Shown: positions 18,414 to 28,127, counted from the first letter of the stretch. The stretch is 64,000 nucleotides of DNA from JBLRWS01 sp047921075 (GCA_047921075.1 JBLRWS010000004.1:1-64000), one strand, 5' to 3'. Notes: generated by a model not told the origin, from the letters alone. Numbers and translations: made by a program.

Positions 18414-18878
18414 ATGAAAGTGAACGTCGGACTACTCTTTATTCTTTTTCCTCTACTAATCTCTTGTGAGCAGGATGTGCCCAACCGGCAGGCGCCGGCA
18501 AACCCCACCTTAGTCGGCAGCGGCCTGGAAGTGCAAGACGCATGGGCACGGCCTGCAGCAGAAGGGCTGCCTTCAGCCGTCTATTTTACCCTGGTTAATT
18601 ACGATGAGGTAAGTGCAACCATTACAGGCGTAGCAAGCAGCCGCGCACAACTTGCCGAAATTCACGAAAGCTACGAGCGCGAGCCGGGGCTTATGGGAAT
18701 GAGAAAGATTGAAGAGCTTACGATTCCGGGCCAGTCAACCCTGCCGTTCGAGCGCGGCGGGCTGCATGTGATGTTGCTGAATGTACAGCCTGAACTTGCC
18801 GAAGGAGACGCATTCACGCTTTCGCTTCACCTTGCCGGCCGCGACACACTGCGCATCCCCGTGCAGGTGCGCAGATAG
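18414..18878 (+). CDS. PCuAC-type periplasmic copper chaperone (DUF461)
   Basis: This 154-residue protein has a lipoprotein signal with lipobox LISC (Cys18). The PCuAC domain spans about residues 36-150. Copper ligands fit the family pattern H(M)x10Mx21HxM: His84 in AEIHES, Met94/Met96 in PGLMGM, and His118/Met120 in GGLHVMLL. These proteins bind Cu(I) and load it into Sco1 or into cytochrome oxidase subunit II. It lies 18 bases after the Sco1 gene in the same direction, and both are probably in one transcript. The ATG at 18414 follows a weak GGATGAGCG purine-rich segment. Nothing unusual apart from being lipid-anchored rather than soluble. Confidence 0.9.
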   Translation: MKVNVGLLFILFPLLISCEQDVPNRQAPANPTLVGSGLEVQDAWARPAAEGLPSAVYFTLVNYDEVSATITGVASSRAQLAEIHESYEREPGLMGMRKIEELTIPGQSTLPFERGGLHVMLLNVQPELAEGDAFTLSLHLAGRDTLRIPVQVRR

Positions 18879-18904
18879 TTTGTCGCCATACATAGAGTTG
18901 GTAT

Positions 18905-19174
18905 TTAGCGCTGGCGTTGGGTAAAAAGCCCTACGATGACCACGAAAATAACCGAGCCGATGATGGACCATATCACGGGAAATTCACTACCGCCCACGGA
19001 AATATTGAACAGTTCCGGTAAGCCCATCTGGCGGCTTAGCCACGTTCCCAATAACGCCCCGATAAAGCCTACAGCGATGGATGTAATACAACCGCCACGG
19101 CTGTAACCGGCAATTGCTTGTCCAATGGAGCCGCATATGCCGGCAATAAGTAACAAGAGTAGAAACTCAAGCAT
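18905..19174 (-). CDS. GlsB/YeaQ/YmgE-type small membrane protein
   Basis: The 89-residue protein has three hydrophobic segments (about 2-22, 28-48, 63-84) rich in glycine. The pattern AGICGSIGQAIAGYSRGGCITSI... with GFIGALLGTWL is typical of the transglycosylase-associated/GlsB/YeaQ family. Members are small inner-membrane proteins induced in stationary phase or stress in several bacteria; biochemical function is not established. It is convergent with the copper-chaperone pair, and its upstream region (19175-19388) is shared with the divergent sorting-domain gene. Length and start (ATG 19174) fit the family well. Confidence 0.85.
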   Translation of the reverse strand: MLEFLLLLLIAGICGSIGQAIAGYSRGGCITSIAVGFIGALLGTWLSRQMGLPELFNISVGGSEFPVIWSIIGSVIFVVIVGLFTQRQR

Positions 19175-19388
19175 GGTAAATATTGTTAGTTAGTGTAAAG
19201 ATGGTTCTTCTGCTAACTGCAGAAAAATCAATTTGTTCGTAAAATAGTCACAAAACTATAAAGAAATGCATGCAATGATCACAACGCGTTATTTCTTTAT
19301 CACAGAAGTGAAACAAATGCGGCATTCTACAGTACTATTCATTGGGTTTTAGGATGTTTCACCCAACAAAAAACAACGGACTACATCT

Positions 19389-19823
19389 ATGGCTTCAGCA
19401 GCTACATATTTAAAAAAAGTGATTCGCATCCTGATGCTATCCATTGCCGGATTACTCATCGTGTTGCCGTATGCCAGCCACACCGCAAACAGAGTAGCGG
19501 CACAATCCGTACAGCAAGATGAACAGCACATTACGGATCGTCAAGATGACGATATGGTTAACGGCTTTCGGTTGGATCAGAATTACCCCAACCCGTTCAA
19601 CCCCGCAACCATTATCCGTTTTCAAATTCCCCAAACCGCTTCCGTCAGAATAGAAGTATTTGATATGATTGGTCGCCGGATAGCCGTACTTGCTGACGGG
19701 ACCTTTCAACCGGGTATGCATGAGGTTGAATTTAATGCCAGCCAGCTGAACAGTGGCATCTACCTTTATCGCCTGCAAACCGGAAACACCAGCCTGATGC
19801 GGCGAATGACGCTGATTAAATAG
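19389..19823 (+). CDS. Short secreted protein made almost only of a type IX secretion sorting domain
   Basis: The 144-residue protein has an N-terminal hydrophobic signal (about 10-38) and a short acidic linker. A C-terminal sorting domain follows (about 58-144) of the type common in Balneolota, Rhodothermota and Ignavibacteria: FRLDQNYPNPFNPATIIRF, then VRIEVFDMIGRRIAVLADG and GIYLYRLQTG. Such domains direct proteins to the type IX secretion system for release or anchoring on the cell surface. Here there is almost no cargo between signal and sorting domain. It may be a remnant of a larger secreted protein, a decoy or a small surface protein. No type IX machinery gene is in this window. ATG at 19389. 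Confidence 0.8.
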   Translation: MASAATYLKKVIRILMLSIAGLLIVLPYASHTANRVAAQSVQQDEQHITDRQDDDMVNGFRLDQNYPNPFNPATIIRFQIPQTASVRIEVFDMIGRRIAVLADGTFQPGMHEVEFNASQLNSGIYLYRLQTGNTSLMRRMTLIK

Positions 19824-19905
19824 CATAAGTCAGTCTCATAAAAAGGCGGCGGGACCCTACTCCATTCAATTCGCGCGTCATTTCCGGCAGTGCAATTCCT
19901 CTTCA

Positions 19906-21282
19906 CTACTCTGTTCTTTCCCGGATCTCTGCCAGGCGCTGTTCAATAAACTCTTTACCGAATAGCCGGCCATTTGCTATAACAACCTCAATGTGTGAGT
20001 GAAACGGAATGACCTCCAGCGGCGATGCACTCAATAGAACCAAGTCAGCCCTGTAGCCGGGTGCAATTCGGCCGGTTGATGACTCTTCCCCTACATATTG
20101 AGCAACATTTGTGGTTGCTGTTTGCAGAGCCTCAGCCGGTGAAAGGCCTGCTCGTACAAGCAGCTCCAGCTCATGATGGCTCGAAAATCCGGGCGGATTG
20201 AATACTTGCGGTGCATCGGCACCTAAAAGAATTCCGGCTCCCGATCGATGCAGCTCGGCTACCAGTGCGTCGCGAAGCTCCAGAAAGCGTCGGGCTTTTT
20301 GAGGATCATAATCCTCCTGCTGCCGAATGGAACGAACAAAATTAGCCCAGTTCTGTGCGGTTCCCGTTGCGATGTACTCCATTCCCGGCCGGTTTAAAAG
20401 GTCATCCACCGATACATCCGGATTAAAAATATGATCGAGCAGAGAATTGGTCGGTACATTCCAGATCCCGGCTTCTCGTGTTTTTTCGGCTACTTCGGAT
20501 ATGCGTTGTGGGTCGGCTTCATCCGTAAACGAGTACCCAAAATAGATGATTGAAGGCTCCGGGCGCTCTCCGTCGCTTCCCGCCAGATATTCGAGATAAC
20601 GATCCAGGTGGTCGATAGTTCCCTGCCGGGTTTCGAGTGTGCGAGGCAAACCCACATCAAACGAGACATGGCCTGCGTACTCCATGCCAACCCGGTCGGC
20701 CTCCTCCACGATGGTGTCAAAAATCTCCCGAGAAAGTCCCGGATGGAGTTTTAGAAGGTCGTATCCCGCTTCTGCTTGTTGCTGTACCCGCTCCCGTGCT
20801 TGCTCAGGGCTTGAAACGGAGTTCCCGCTGAATGAAGGTCCAGAGGTTATAATCCGGGGGGAGGCAAGATCGCCACGCGCTGCACGCTCACGCAGTTCCA
20901 GGTGCGCAGTCTGCCCCAGCATACCGCGTACGGTGGTTATCCCCTGCGATAGAAAAAGAAACAATACATCTTCCATCGCCTGCTCTCCTTGTTGAGCCGA
21001 TGGAATATGAGCGTGCATCTCGGCCATCCCGGGGAGCACATAAAACGGGCCGTTGATGATAGTAGCCTGTTCCGGAACAGGAGCATTGGCCGCATCACCC
21101 ACCCACTCAATGAGGCCGTTTTGAATCACAATGGTCTGATTGCGAACAATTTCACCGGTCTCTACATCGGTAATGTGAACTTGTTGGAGCAGGAGGGGGG
21201 GATCGGAACTCGCATGCTGCGCGGCAAGAATCGGTACCGCAAGCAGGATTATGAGCAGGACTCCAAAATATCGTAGATACAT
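19906..21282 (-). CDS. Secreted amidohydrolase-family metal-dependent hydrolase
   Basis: The 458-residue protein has a signal peptide (about 1-21, cleavage after LAA or near AQHA). The amidohydrolase TIM-barrel is recognisable by PGMAEMHAHIP (metal ligands His90 and His92), a probable carboxylated lysine in DLLKLHPGL, later histidines in EYAGHVSFD and IDHLDRY, and the metal-binding Asp in ILLGADAP. The C-terminal beta unit GRIAPGYRADLVLL is typical of imidazolonepropionase/prolidase-like members. Related secreted enzymes of Bacteroidota act on small amides or dipeptides, but the substrate here is unknown. It lies 36 bases downstream of a plug-domain surface protein in the same direction and may share its transcript. 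Confidence 0.88.
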   Translation of the reverse strand: MYLRYFGVLLIILLAVPILAAQHASSDPPLLLQQVHITDVETGEIVRNQTIVIQNGLIEWVGDAANAPVPEQATIINGPFYVLPGMAEMHAHIPSAQQGEQAMEDVLFLFLSQGITTVRGMLGQTAHLELRERAARGDLASPRIITSGPSFSGNSVSSPEQARERVQQQAEAGYDLLKLHPGLSREIFDTIVEEADRVGMEYAGHVSFDVGLPRTLETRQGTIDHLDRYLEYLAGSDGERPEPSIIYFGYSFTDEADPQRISEVAEKTREAGIWNVPTNSLLDHIFNPDVSVDDLLNRPGMEYIATGTAQNWANFVRSIRQQEDYDPQKARRFLELRDALVAELHRSGAGILLGADAPQVFNPPGFSSHHELELLVRAGLSPAEALQTATTNVAQYVGEESSTGRIAPGYRADLVLLSASPLEVIPFHSHIEVVIANGRLFGKEFIEQRLAEIRERTE

Positions 21283-21318
21283 GGCAATCAGATTTGTTTA
21301 ATGATTACCAAAACCTAC

Positions 21319-23757
21319 TCAATTTTCACTAATAATATCTACTGTTTTGGTTCTATAAAATGGAAGGCCTGTTTCAGTAATCCCTTCTACTACAATGCGG
21401 TATGTAGACGGCACATCATTCCCAAAAAATCGTACCTGCCCGCTCCCATCAGTCAAATCCACAATAGGGTTCCAATATAATGTGATTCGGTCATCTACGG
21501 CATCGTGATCACGAGGAACGGAAATACCATATTCAGGCGAATAAAACTCCGCCGCGCGCTGATATCCCTGAAAAATTTCTGTAAAAAGACCTCTTTGTTC
21601 TATGACACCTCCGCCACGCCGTGTTCGAACGTACAATACACCACCGGCCGCTTCCACTCCAAATAGTGCGAGGTCTGCCGCCCTGCGAAACACATTGATC
21701 GATTGGATATCGGTTGAGGTAAGTTGCAAGAGCTGATCTGGCGTGGTTTCAACTCCGTCGATAATGATTAACGGATCCGGGGTCCCTCCAAAAGATGAAC
21801 CTCCGGTGTTAATCAAAATTCGGCTCGTCGGATCAACACGAACACCTGCCATTCTGTTTAGAACAGATGAAACGGGAAGATCGCGAAGGTGCGGTTCTTC
21901 ATCCAAGTCCAAGCTTTGACTCTGACCGCCTGAAAATCTCAAATCACGTTCAAATTGATCTTCTCGCAATCGATCGGCGGTTACAACCACCTCTTCCAAC
22001 TCACCCGACATTTGGAACTCTACAAACCGCTCGGAAGTAATCTGTGCATTTTCTGATCGTTCGGCCAATGGTGGCATTACATCTTCTTCTACATCTCTGT
22101 CTTCTAACGAAAATGAGAACAAGTGTGGGTTTGATTTCAACCTATTTTCGGGCAAATATTCGAACTGCGGGTCAATATTAACGTGAACATTATCGTTACT
22201 ACCCTGCCTTGTGGCTCGGATATTTATCGGTTGATTACCATAAAAATGAAAGCCTGTAACAGAAAAAATCCCATCTTCAACTGTGGTTGTAATCACCACG
22301 TCATCACTTTCGCTTAACCCTGTAGATATCATTACATTCGCGTCCACAATAGGATTCCGACGAAATTGCGATTGTACACTCCCTGAAATAATGAGACCGG
22401 TTTCAGGCATAGAAAAAAGATCTACTCCCTCAAAATTTACAAGCTCTTCCATATTGTAAGAGCGCCAACCTTGGGTGAGCATCAATAAATCAAGCTCCCG
22501 GGATCGATCTTCATTTAGCTCAAAATAGTAGCCGGGTTGCTCAATATATCCCCTGAGTTCTGATTCCAAAAACAACTGACTTACGATTGAGCCTCGATAC
22601 TCATTGAACGTAGATATTCGATCATCAAATACCGCAACACTGGCCGAAGCAGGGACTCGTGTACCATCGGTCTGCTCTACTGTTAGCGAAAGTTGCGCTT
22701 GGTCGCGACGCGCTATGGTTTCCGGTATATCTATACGTACTTCTTGAACATCTTCACTGTTTTTATTGAACACTAAACGCTCAGCAACAGGCAACCCCTG
22801 CTGGTTTAGCAACGTAAGGTGAATAATACCTGTAGGAAACATCTCTTGTGATAGAAAAGCAAAGCCTCTGCCACTCTCGAGCTCCACTGGTGCGGCGTAA
22901 TACACCTCTCCCCGAACGTGCCCAAATAGGAGAAATGTCTGATCTTCCCCGCCGGACTGAACTCTGGCTGAATAGCCGCCATCTTGCTCTGTGATTCTCA
23001 TTGTAGAGCCCTGCGTTCTCACCGTTGGCAAATTATAGGTTACTCCATTCACAATAGCGGAATAAGTAGACCCTGATTCAGGGGTAATCACAAAAGACCC
23101 CATGCCTTTATGCTCGGTCTGAAACCGAGTAACCTCATTCCCCTGACCATCTACAATACGCCCTTCAATATCCACACCCAGGCCATCTGAACCAACGGCC
23201 TTTACACCAACTACAGACTCAATTCCCTGCACAAGACGTCCGCTCTCAGGTAGAAACTGCACATTGGCTACACCTTCTGTCGATTCATTGTTTGGCGCCT
23301 CCTGTTCAAGGTTGGCAATATCAATCGGTTTGGAAAACGTATAGCTGGGCCCAAAATTCAACGACCATGCCGAATACGCTTTTAACAAGTAGGTGCCTGT
23401 TTTCATATTCTGGTCAGCCAGCAGCAAACTCGCTTCAGCACGGCCGTCTTCCACTTTTACCGGAAACCTTTCCAGCACTGTGCCATCTTCATCGATAAGC
23501 TCCACATACAAAACTCCGCTTATCCCGGACAACAGGTTTCCCTGCCCGGCAGTCAGGTACGCCGACATCCAAACCCGATCGCCCACAAGGTACCAGTCGC
23601 GATCGGTATGCAGGTAGATACGTTCGCGCGGAAGATCTTGTTGAACGGCTCGGAAAAGCTGTAAAAATTCTATTTGAGCTCGTTGATCCTGACCTGATGA
23701 GTTTGACGGCAGTGCGAGTAAAAGTGGAAACGAGAGTAATATTACTATTGTTTTCAT
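21319..23757 (-). CDS. Macroglobulin-like / TonB-plug surface protein, paralogue A
   Basis: This 812-residue protein has a signal peptide (about 1-22). An MG2-like macroglobulin domain follows (about 40-145; RERIYLHTDRDWYLVGDRVW and SGTYLLKAY-type strands), then several beta domains. One regulatory-type beta domain starts near residue 460 (GLIISGSVQSQFRRNPI). A TonB-receptor plug domain covers about 590-715 (GELEEVVVTADRL, then PLIIIDGVETTPDQL and FGVEAAGGVLYVRTR). The last segment (ITLYWNPIVDLTDGSGQVRF...TYRIVVEGIT) resembles macroglobulin-type closing domains. No 22-strand barrel follows the plug, so it cannot itself be a transporter. It may bind or gate a partner receptor or capture peptides. 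It is clearly paralogous to the next gene. Confidence 0.8.
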   Translation of the reverse strand: MKTIVILLSFPLLLALPSNSSGQDQRAQIEFLQLFRAVQQDLPRERIYLHTDRDWYLVGDRVWMSAYLTAGQGNLLSGISGVLYVELIDEDGTVLERFPVKVEDGRAEASLLLADQNMKTGTYLLKAYSAWSLNFGPSYTFSKPIDIANLEQEAPNNESTEGVANVQFLPESGRLVQGIESVVGVKAVGSDGLGVDIEGRIVDGQGNEVTRFQTEHKGMGSFVITPESGSTYSAIVNGVTYNLPTVRTQGSTMRITEQDGGYSARVQSGGEDQTFLLFGHVRGEVYYAAPVELESGRGFAFLSQEMFPTGIIHLTLLNQQGLPVAERLVFNKNSEDVQEVRIDIPETIARRDQAQLSLTVEQTDGTRVPASASVAVFDDRISTFNEYRGSIVSQLFLESELRGYIEQPGYYFELNEDRSRELDLLMLTQGWRSYNMEELVNFEGVDLFSMPETGLIISGSVQSQFRRNPIVDANVMISTGLSESDDVVITTTVEDGIFSVTGFHFYGNQPINIRATRQGSNDNVHVNIDPQFEYLPENRLKSNPHLFSFSLEDRDVEEDVMPPLAERSENAQITSERFVEFQMSGELEEVVVTADRLREDQFERDLRFSGGQSQSLDLDEEPHLRDLPVSSVLNRMAGVRVDPTSRILINTGGSSFGGTPDPLIIIDGVETTPDQLLQLTSTDIQSINVFRRAADLALFGVEAAGGVLYVRTRRGGGVIEQRGLFTEIFQGYQRAAEFYSPEYGISVPRDHDAVDDRITLYWNPIVDLTDGSGQVRFFGNDVPSTYRIVVEGITETGLPFYRTKTVDIISEN

Positions 23758-24186
23758 ACTTCAATGATATTTCTTCTTGCTGAGTCTTTCAAGTAGCTTT
23801 TTTAATTGCTGTGGGAAATTTTACCAACCCGACTATGATGACGCGCAACATCAAATGTTTGTTTCATGCTCTGCATTATTTTACAATTTTGTATGAGATA
23901 GAGCATGAGCGCATCCAAGCTATCACTGTCTTCAAACGAGAAAAGTAACTATGGCCTTATATTATGTACGCTCTCATTGATGAAATCCCCACCTGGCCTG
24001 TATTGCTGATTAGGGTGAGATAAAAAAGCTTTGTAAAACCCGACATGTTTGCGTCAAACATATTTGAACCCCATTTATTACCACTCTGGGGTTCAAGGAT
24101 CTTGGTTTAGGGCAAGGTTGTCTGTAGCAGAGGGCAAAAGCCTAACTTGAAAAACTACTCGTTTGATCATCCACCCTCTTACACTA
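23758..24186. other. Intergenic region between the two paralogous plug-domain genes
   Basis: These 429 bases contain no open frame that I can support. They hold a strong hairpin (24064-24096) and AT-rich sequence just before paralogue A that should contain its own promoter, which suggests the two paralogues are not simply one transcript. Confidence 0.55.
24064..24096. repeat. Perfect 10-base inverted repeat (hairpin)
   Basis: TTGAACCCCA (24064-24073) pairs with TGGGGTTCAA (24087-24096) around a 13-base loop. It lies downstream of paralogue B on the minus strand, where it could slow or stop transcription or protect an RNA end, although the following sequence (AATATGTTT) is only a weak T-tract. 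Confidence 0.5.
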
Positions 24187-26652
24187 TTATTTATTCAAGA
24201 GCGAAATACCCGGTGAGTTTGTAGTAAAAGTCTTCGTTTGGTAAAAAGGGCGGCCCTGCTCTGTTACCCCTTCAACAACTACCCGATACGTAGAAGGTAA
24301 ATCGTTGGTGAAAAACGAAACATCGGCAACGCCATCCTCCACATTTAACATACCATCCCAGTATAGCGTAATTCGCTCATCAGGCTGCTCATGATCACGG
24401 GAAACCATCGTCCCATATTCCGGTGAATAAAAGTTTACAGAAGACTGATAGCCCGCAAATATCGTTCGGGATACGTTTAAATCCGACGGAGGAATACCTT
24501 CTCCGCTACGTGTACGTATCACCAAGACACCACCCGCCGCCTCTGTACCAAATATCGCCAGATCTGCACCGCGACGATAAACGGAGATTGTAAGCACATC
24601 GAATGCAGACATTAATAAGAATTCTTGTTGGTCGACAGGCACGCCATCCACATAGATTAACGGCGTGGAATCACCCCGAAATGAAGAGGTGCCGGTTTGT
24701 ACCCGAATCTGATTTTGAGCATCAACGCGTACACCTAACAACTGATTGAGCAGAGACGATAATGGCAGGGTACCCAAGTGAGCATCCTTCATCAAGTTGA
24801 TTTCCCAATTTGGCGGTACGGAGGTAATAAAGTCCATATTAGAATTCCAAAGGGGAGTTCGTTCTCCGGTCACAACAACCTCTTCAAGTTCCCCACTCAT
24901 CTGAAATTCAATAAACTCCTCTGCACGCTCTTGTGCACTCTCGGCACGTTTATCCAGCACTTCTATCACGGCTTCTCCCATATGGGATTCCACAAGTAAG
25001 GAGTACTTGTGAGAATTGGGCTGGCGATCGTTTTCAGGTAAGTAGCCAAACTGATCGTCAATTTCAATGTGCACATTGTCCGAACCATTTTCACGGGTAC
25101 CTTTGATTCGAATAACCTGATCGTTTTCAAAATGAAAACCGCTAACATAAAATCGCCCATTTTCATCGGTTTCGGTAATCACAACATCGTCCTCATCTCC
25201 TGATCCGGTTTCAATCATCACGTTCGCATTTTCCAGTGGAACCCTGCGGAATTGTGACTTCGCTGTTCCGGAAATAACCAGGCCTGTTTCCGGCATGGAA
25301 AAGAGATCAACACCCTCAAATTCTCGTATCTGATCCATATCATAGACACGCCAGCCTTGTGTCAGCATCAACAGATCCAACTCCTTTGAAGCATCGTAAT
25401 CATCCGTAAAATAAAATCCAGGGTTTTCTACAGTGCCGGAAATATCCGATTCCAAATAAAATTGACTTATTATCGATCCGCTATCTGCCTTGTATCCTGT
25501 AATGCCATCATCAAATACGCTAACACTGGCTGTAGCCGCTTTCTGACCCGCCGGCAAACCCTCAATTTGAAACTCTATCTGTACCTGATCTCGCTGACCA
25601 TACGACTCTTCCATTGCAATCTCTACCGGCCGGCTGTCTGTGTCGTTCTTATTGAACACCAGGCGTTCTGCCACCGGGCCACCTTGCTCGTCCAACAGCG
25701 TCAGATGGACGACTCCGGTTGGAAACATCCCTTTTGATAAATACGCAAATCCCCGATTCTCGTTTAGCTCAATGGGTGCCGCGTAATAGATCTCCCCGCG
25801 TACGTGCCCAAATAACATCATTGATTCGCCAGGCGAAACTCCTGACGCAAATACCCTCGTCCCAAAATGATCGTCCTGATCACTTACCTGAAGCACATAA
25901 CCTCGTTCTTGCGCGGTTGGAAGTTCATATTCCACACCATCAATAACTGCGTGGTACTGTTGCCCCTCACGCGGAGTAAATCGAAACGATCCCATACCTA
26001 AATGCTCCGTAGAAAAACGAAGTACCTCGTCACCGGACCGGTTCATTACCACACCCGTTACATTTTTGCCAAACCCATCGGGGCCAATTGCTTTTACACC
26101 TACTACCGATTCGATGCCCTGTATAAGATGCCCTCCTTCCGGCAAAAACTGAATATCCGCAGCTCCGCCGGCGATAGACTCTGCGGTAAACGGTCGGTCA
26201 AGATTAGCGACATCGATTGTTTTTTCGAATGTGTAGGTGGATCCAAAGTTCAACGACCATGCCGTATATGCCTTTAGTAAATAGGTGCCAGAACGCAACC
26301 TTTCCGGAATCAGAATACTGGATTCTCCTCTGCCCTCCTCAAGCCGCACCGGAATTCTCTCCAATACTTTGCCATCGGGTGCAATCCACTCTACATATAA
26401 CACTCCACTAATCTCAGATTGTTGATGACTTGCTCCCGAGGTAACATATGCCGACATCCACAGACGATCTCCGGATATATACCAATCGCGATCCGTGTGT
26501 ACATAGATTCGCTCACGCGGAAGATCTTGCTGAATAGCTCGGAACAATTGCAAAAACTCTACCTGCGATTGCTGGTTTTGGCTTTGTGATAACGGTACCA
26601 TTAATCCAGCCATTAAAACAACTGCGAGAATAGTGATAATTAATTTTTTCAT
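24187..26652 (-). CDS. Macroglobulin-like / TonB-plug surface protein, paralogue B
   Basis: The protein has 821 residues from ATG 26652; an in-frame GTG nine bases upstream is less likely because AGGTGA sits about seven bases before the ATG. The architecture equals that of the neighbouring paralogue A. A signal peptide (1 to about 25) is followed by an MG2-like domain (RERIYVHTDRDWYISGDRLW), beta domains, and a regulatory domain (GLVISGTAKSQFRRVPL). The plug domain spans about 600-735 (LIYVDGVPVDQQ, FGTEAAGGVLVIRTR). It closes with a macroglobulin-like segment with LYWDGMLN and YRVVVEGVTEQG. No barrel is present. Strong similarity along the whole length indicates a tandem duplication with divergence, especially in the plug linker. 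Confidence 0.8.
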   Translation of the reverse strand: MKKLIITILAVVLMAGLMVPLSQSQNQQSQVEFLQLFRAIQQDLPRERIYVHTDRDWYISGDRLWMSAYVTSGASHQQSEISGVLYVEWIAPDGKVLERIPVRLEEGRGESSILIPERLRSGTYLLKAYTAWSLNFGSTYTFEKTIDVANLDRPFTAESIAGGAADIQFLPEGGHLIQGIESVVGVKAIGPDGFGKNVTGVVMNRSGDEVLRFSTEHLGMGSFRFTPREGQQYHAVIDGVEYELPTAQERGYVLQVSDQDDHFGTRVFASGVSPGESMMLFGHVRGEIYYAAPIELNENRGFAYLSKGMFPTGVVHLTLLDEQGGPVAERLVFNKNDTDSRPVEIAMEESYGQRDQVQIEFQIEGLPAGQKAATASVSVFDDGITGYKADSGSIISQFYLESDISGTVENPGFYFTDDYDASKELDLLMLTQGWRVYDMDQIREFEGVDLFSMPETGLVISGTAKSQFRRVPLENANVMIETGSGDEDDVVITETDENGRFYVSGFHFENDQVIRIKGTRENGSDNVHIEIDDQFGYLPENDRQPNSHKYSLLVESHMGEAVIEVLDKRAESAQERAEEFIEFQMSGELEEVVVTGERTPLWNSNMDFITSVPPNWEINLMKDAHLGTLPLSSLLNQLLGVRVDAQNQIRVQTGTSSFRGDSTPLIYVDGVPVDQQEFLLMSAFDVLTISVYRRGADLAIFGTEAAGGVLVIRTRSGEGIPPSDLNVSRTIFAGYQSSVNFYSPEYGTMVSRDHEQPDERITLYWDGMLNVEDGVADVSFFTNDLPSTYRVVVEGVTEQGRPFYQTKTFTTNSPGISLLNK

Positions 26653-26903
26653 GGCAATCACCTGTTTTTTTATAGAAAAAGAATAAGACGCACTGATGCG
26701 TAGTAAGAATGTAATAAAAGTGTATTATATATACACTACAGAATCTCTATTGTTAGATAGCGTCCCCACGCCTTTTAATTATCACATATTTATGCGATTT
26801 CTGTCACTTTTTTTTAACCCACCTGCACTATCTGTATACGTTGGTTGATTCTCGTTAAGCAGTACGGTCCATTTGTTTCGGATGATCGCCACTCGTTCAC
26901 CCC

Positions 26904-28127
26904 TCAAACCCATGGACTCTGCCCCGAAGCCTGTGCAATTTTGGCGGCATCGATGGCGATGACCAGCTCCTCGTTGGTTGGAATCACCATTACCTCCACC
27001 TCCGAGTTATCAGCGCTTATGGTGGCAATCTCTCCGCGGGGAGCCGATTCGTTTTTCTCTTCATCAAGCCGGATGCCCAGCCGGTCGAGGCCGCTAAGTG
27101 CCTGGCTGCGGATGGCCGGTGCATTCTCTCCGATTCCGGCTGTAAAAACAATGGCGTCGCAACCGTTTAGCGTGGCCATATACGATCCAATATATTGCTT
27201 CACTCTATGGCAAAATACATCGATTGCCTGCCGGCAGCGGCGGTCGCCCTGCTCCGCCTCGGCCATCAGATCGCGCATATCACTGGCGTATCCGCTCAGC
27301 CCCAAGAGTCCGCTGTGGCGATTCAACAGCGCATGGAGGCTGTTTAGCGGCAGCTCTTCTTTCTCCACCAGATAGAAGAGAATGGAGGGATCGATATCTC
27401 CGCTGCGCGTTCCCATCACCAGGCCCGAAAGCGGCGTAAAACCCATGGAAGTATCCACCGATTTGCCATCTTTTATGGCGGCAATGGAGGCGCCATTCCC
27501 CAGGTGGCAGCTGATCACTTTAGAGCCCTCGGCGGGCCGGTCTTTCAACTTGTAGTAGCGGCGGCTTACGTAGTAATGCGACGTGCCATGGAAGCCGTAC
27601 TTTCTGATTTTATACCGTCGATATAAACGGTTGGGAATCCCGTAGAGATACGCCTCCGGAGGCAGAGAGTGATGAAATGCGGTGTCGAATACGGCCACAT
27701 GCGGCTGATCGGGCAGCGCCTTTTTCGCCGCTTGTATGCCCCGCATATTGGGTGGATTATGCAGCGGTGCCAGGTCAAACGCCTGTTCAATGGCCTCCAG
27801 CACATCCTCATCAATCAGTACCGAATCCTTAAACATCTCCCCGCCGTGCACCACCCGATGGCCCACCGCCTCGATATCGTCGGGTGAGCTGATGAGGCGG
27901 TTATCGGGGTTCATCAGGTAGGAAAGCACTTGTTGCATCGCCTCGGTATGATTGGGAATCACGGCCGTCTCTTTGACCGGCTTTCCATCGGCCGGGTGAT
28001 GTTTGATAATAGAGGTCACCGCCCCGATCCGCTCTACCAAGCCACGGCAAAGTTCCTGTTCCCCCTCCGTTTCTATCAGGTTGTACTTTACCGACGAACT
28101 GCCGCAATTGATGACGAGTGTTAGCAT
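26904..28127 (-). CDS. ackA: Acetate kinase
   Basis: The 407-residue protein is a full-length acetate kinase of the ASKHA fold. Signature blocks are LVINCGSSSVKYNL at the N-terminus (Asn7 in the active site), VGHRVVHGGE, DTAFHH, KYGFHGTSH, SCHLGNGASIAAI and MGTRSGDIDP. It interconverts acetate plus ATP with acetyl phosphate plus ADP in the cytoplasm, in overflow metabolism or acetate use. No phosphotransacetylase gene is adjacent, unlike the common ackA-pta pairing. Start ATG at 28127. The gene is flanked by two sizeable intergenic regions and is probably transcribed alone; a low-GC dyad on the minus strand near 26725-26743, followed by TTTTATT, might end its transcript. Confidence 0.97.
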   Translation of the reverse strand: MLTLVINCGSSSVKYNLIETEGEQELCRGLVERIGAVTSIIKHHPADGKPVKETAVIPNHTEAMQQVLSYLMNPDNRLISSPDDIEAVGHRVVHGGEMFKDSVLIDEDVLEAIEQAFDLAPLHNPPNMRGIQAAKKALPDQPHVAVFDTAFHHSLPPEAYLYGIPNRLYRRYKIRKYGFHGTSHYYVSRRYYKLKDRPAEGSKVISCHLGNGASIAAIKDGKSVDTSMGFTPLSGLVMGTRSGDIDPSILFYLVEKEELPLNSLHALLNRHSGLLGLSGYASDMRDLMAEAEQGDRRCRQAIDVFCHRVKQYIGSYMATLNGCDAIVFTAGIGENAPAIRSQALSGLDRLGIRLDEEKNESAPRGEIATISADNSEVEVMVIPTNEELVIAIDAAKIAQASGQSPWV

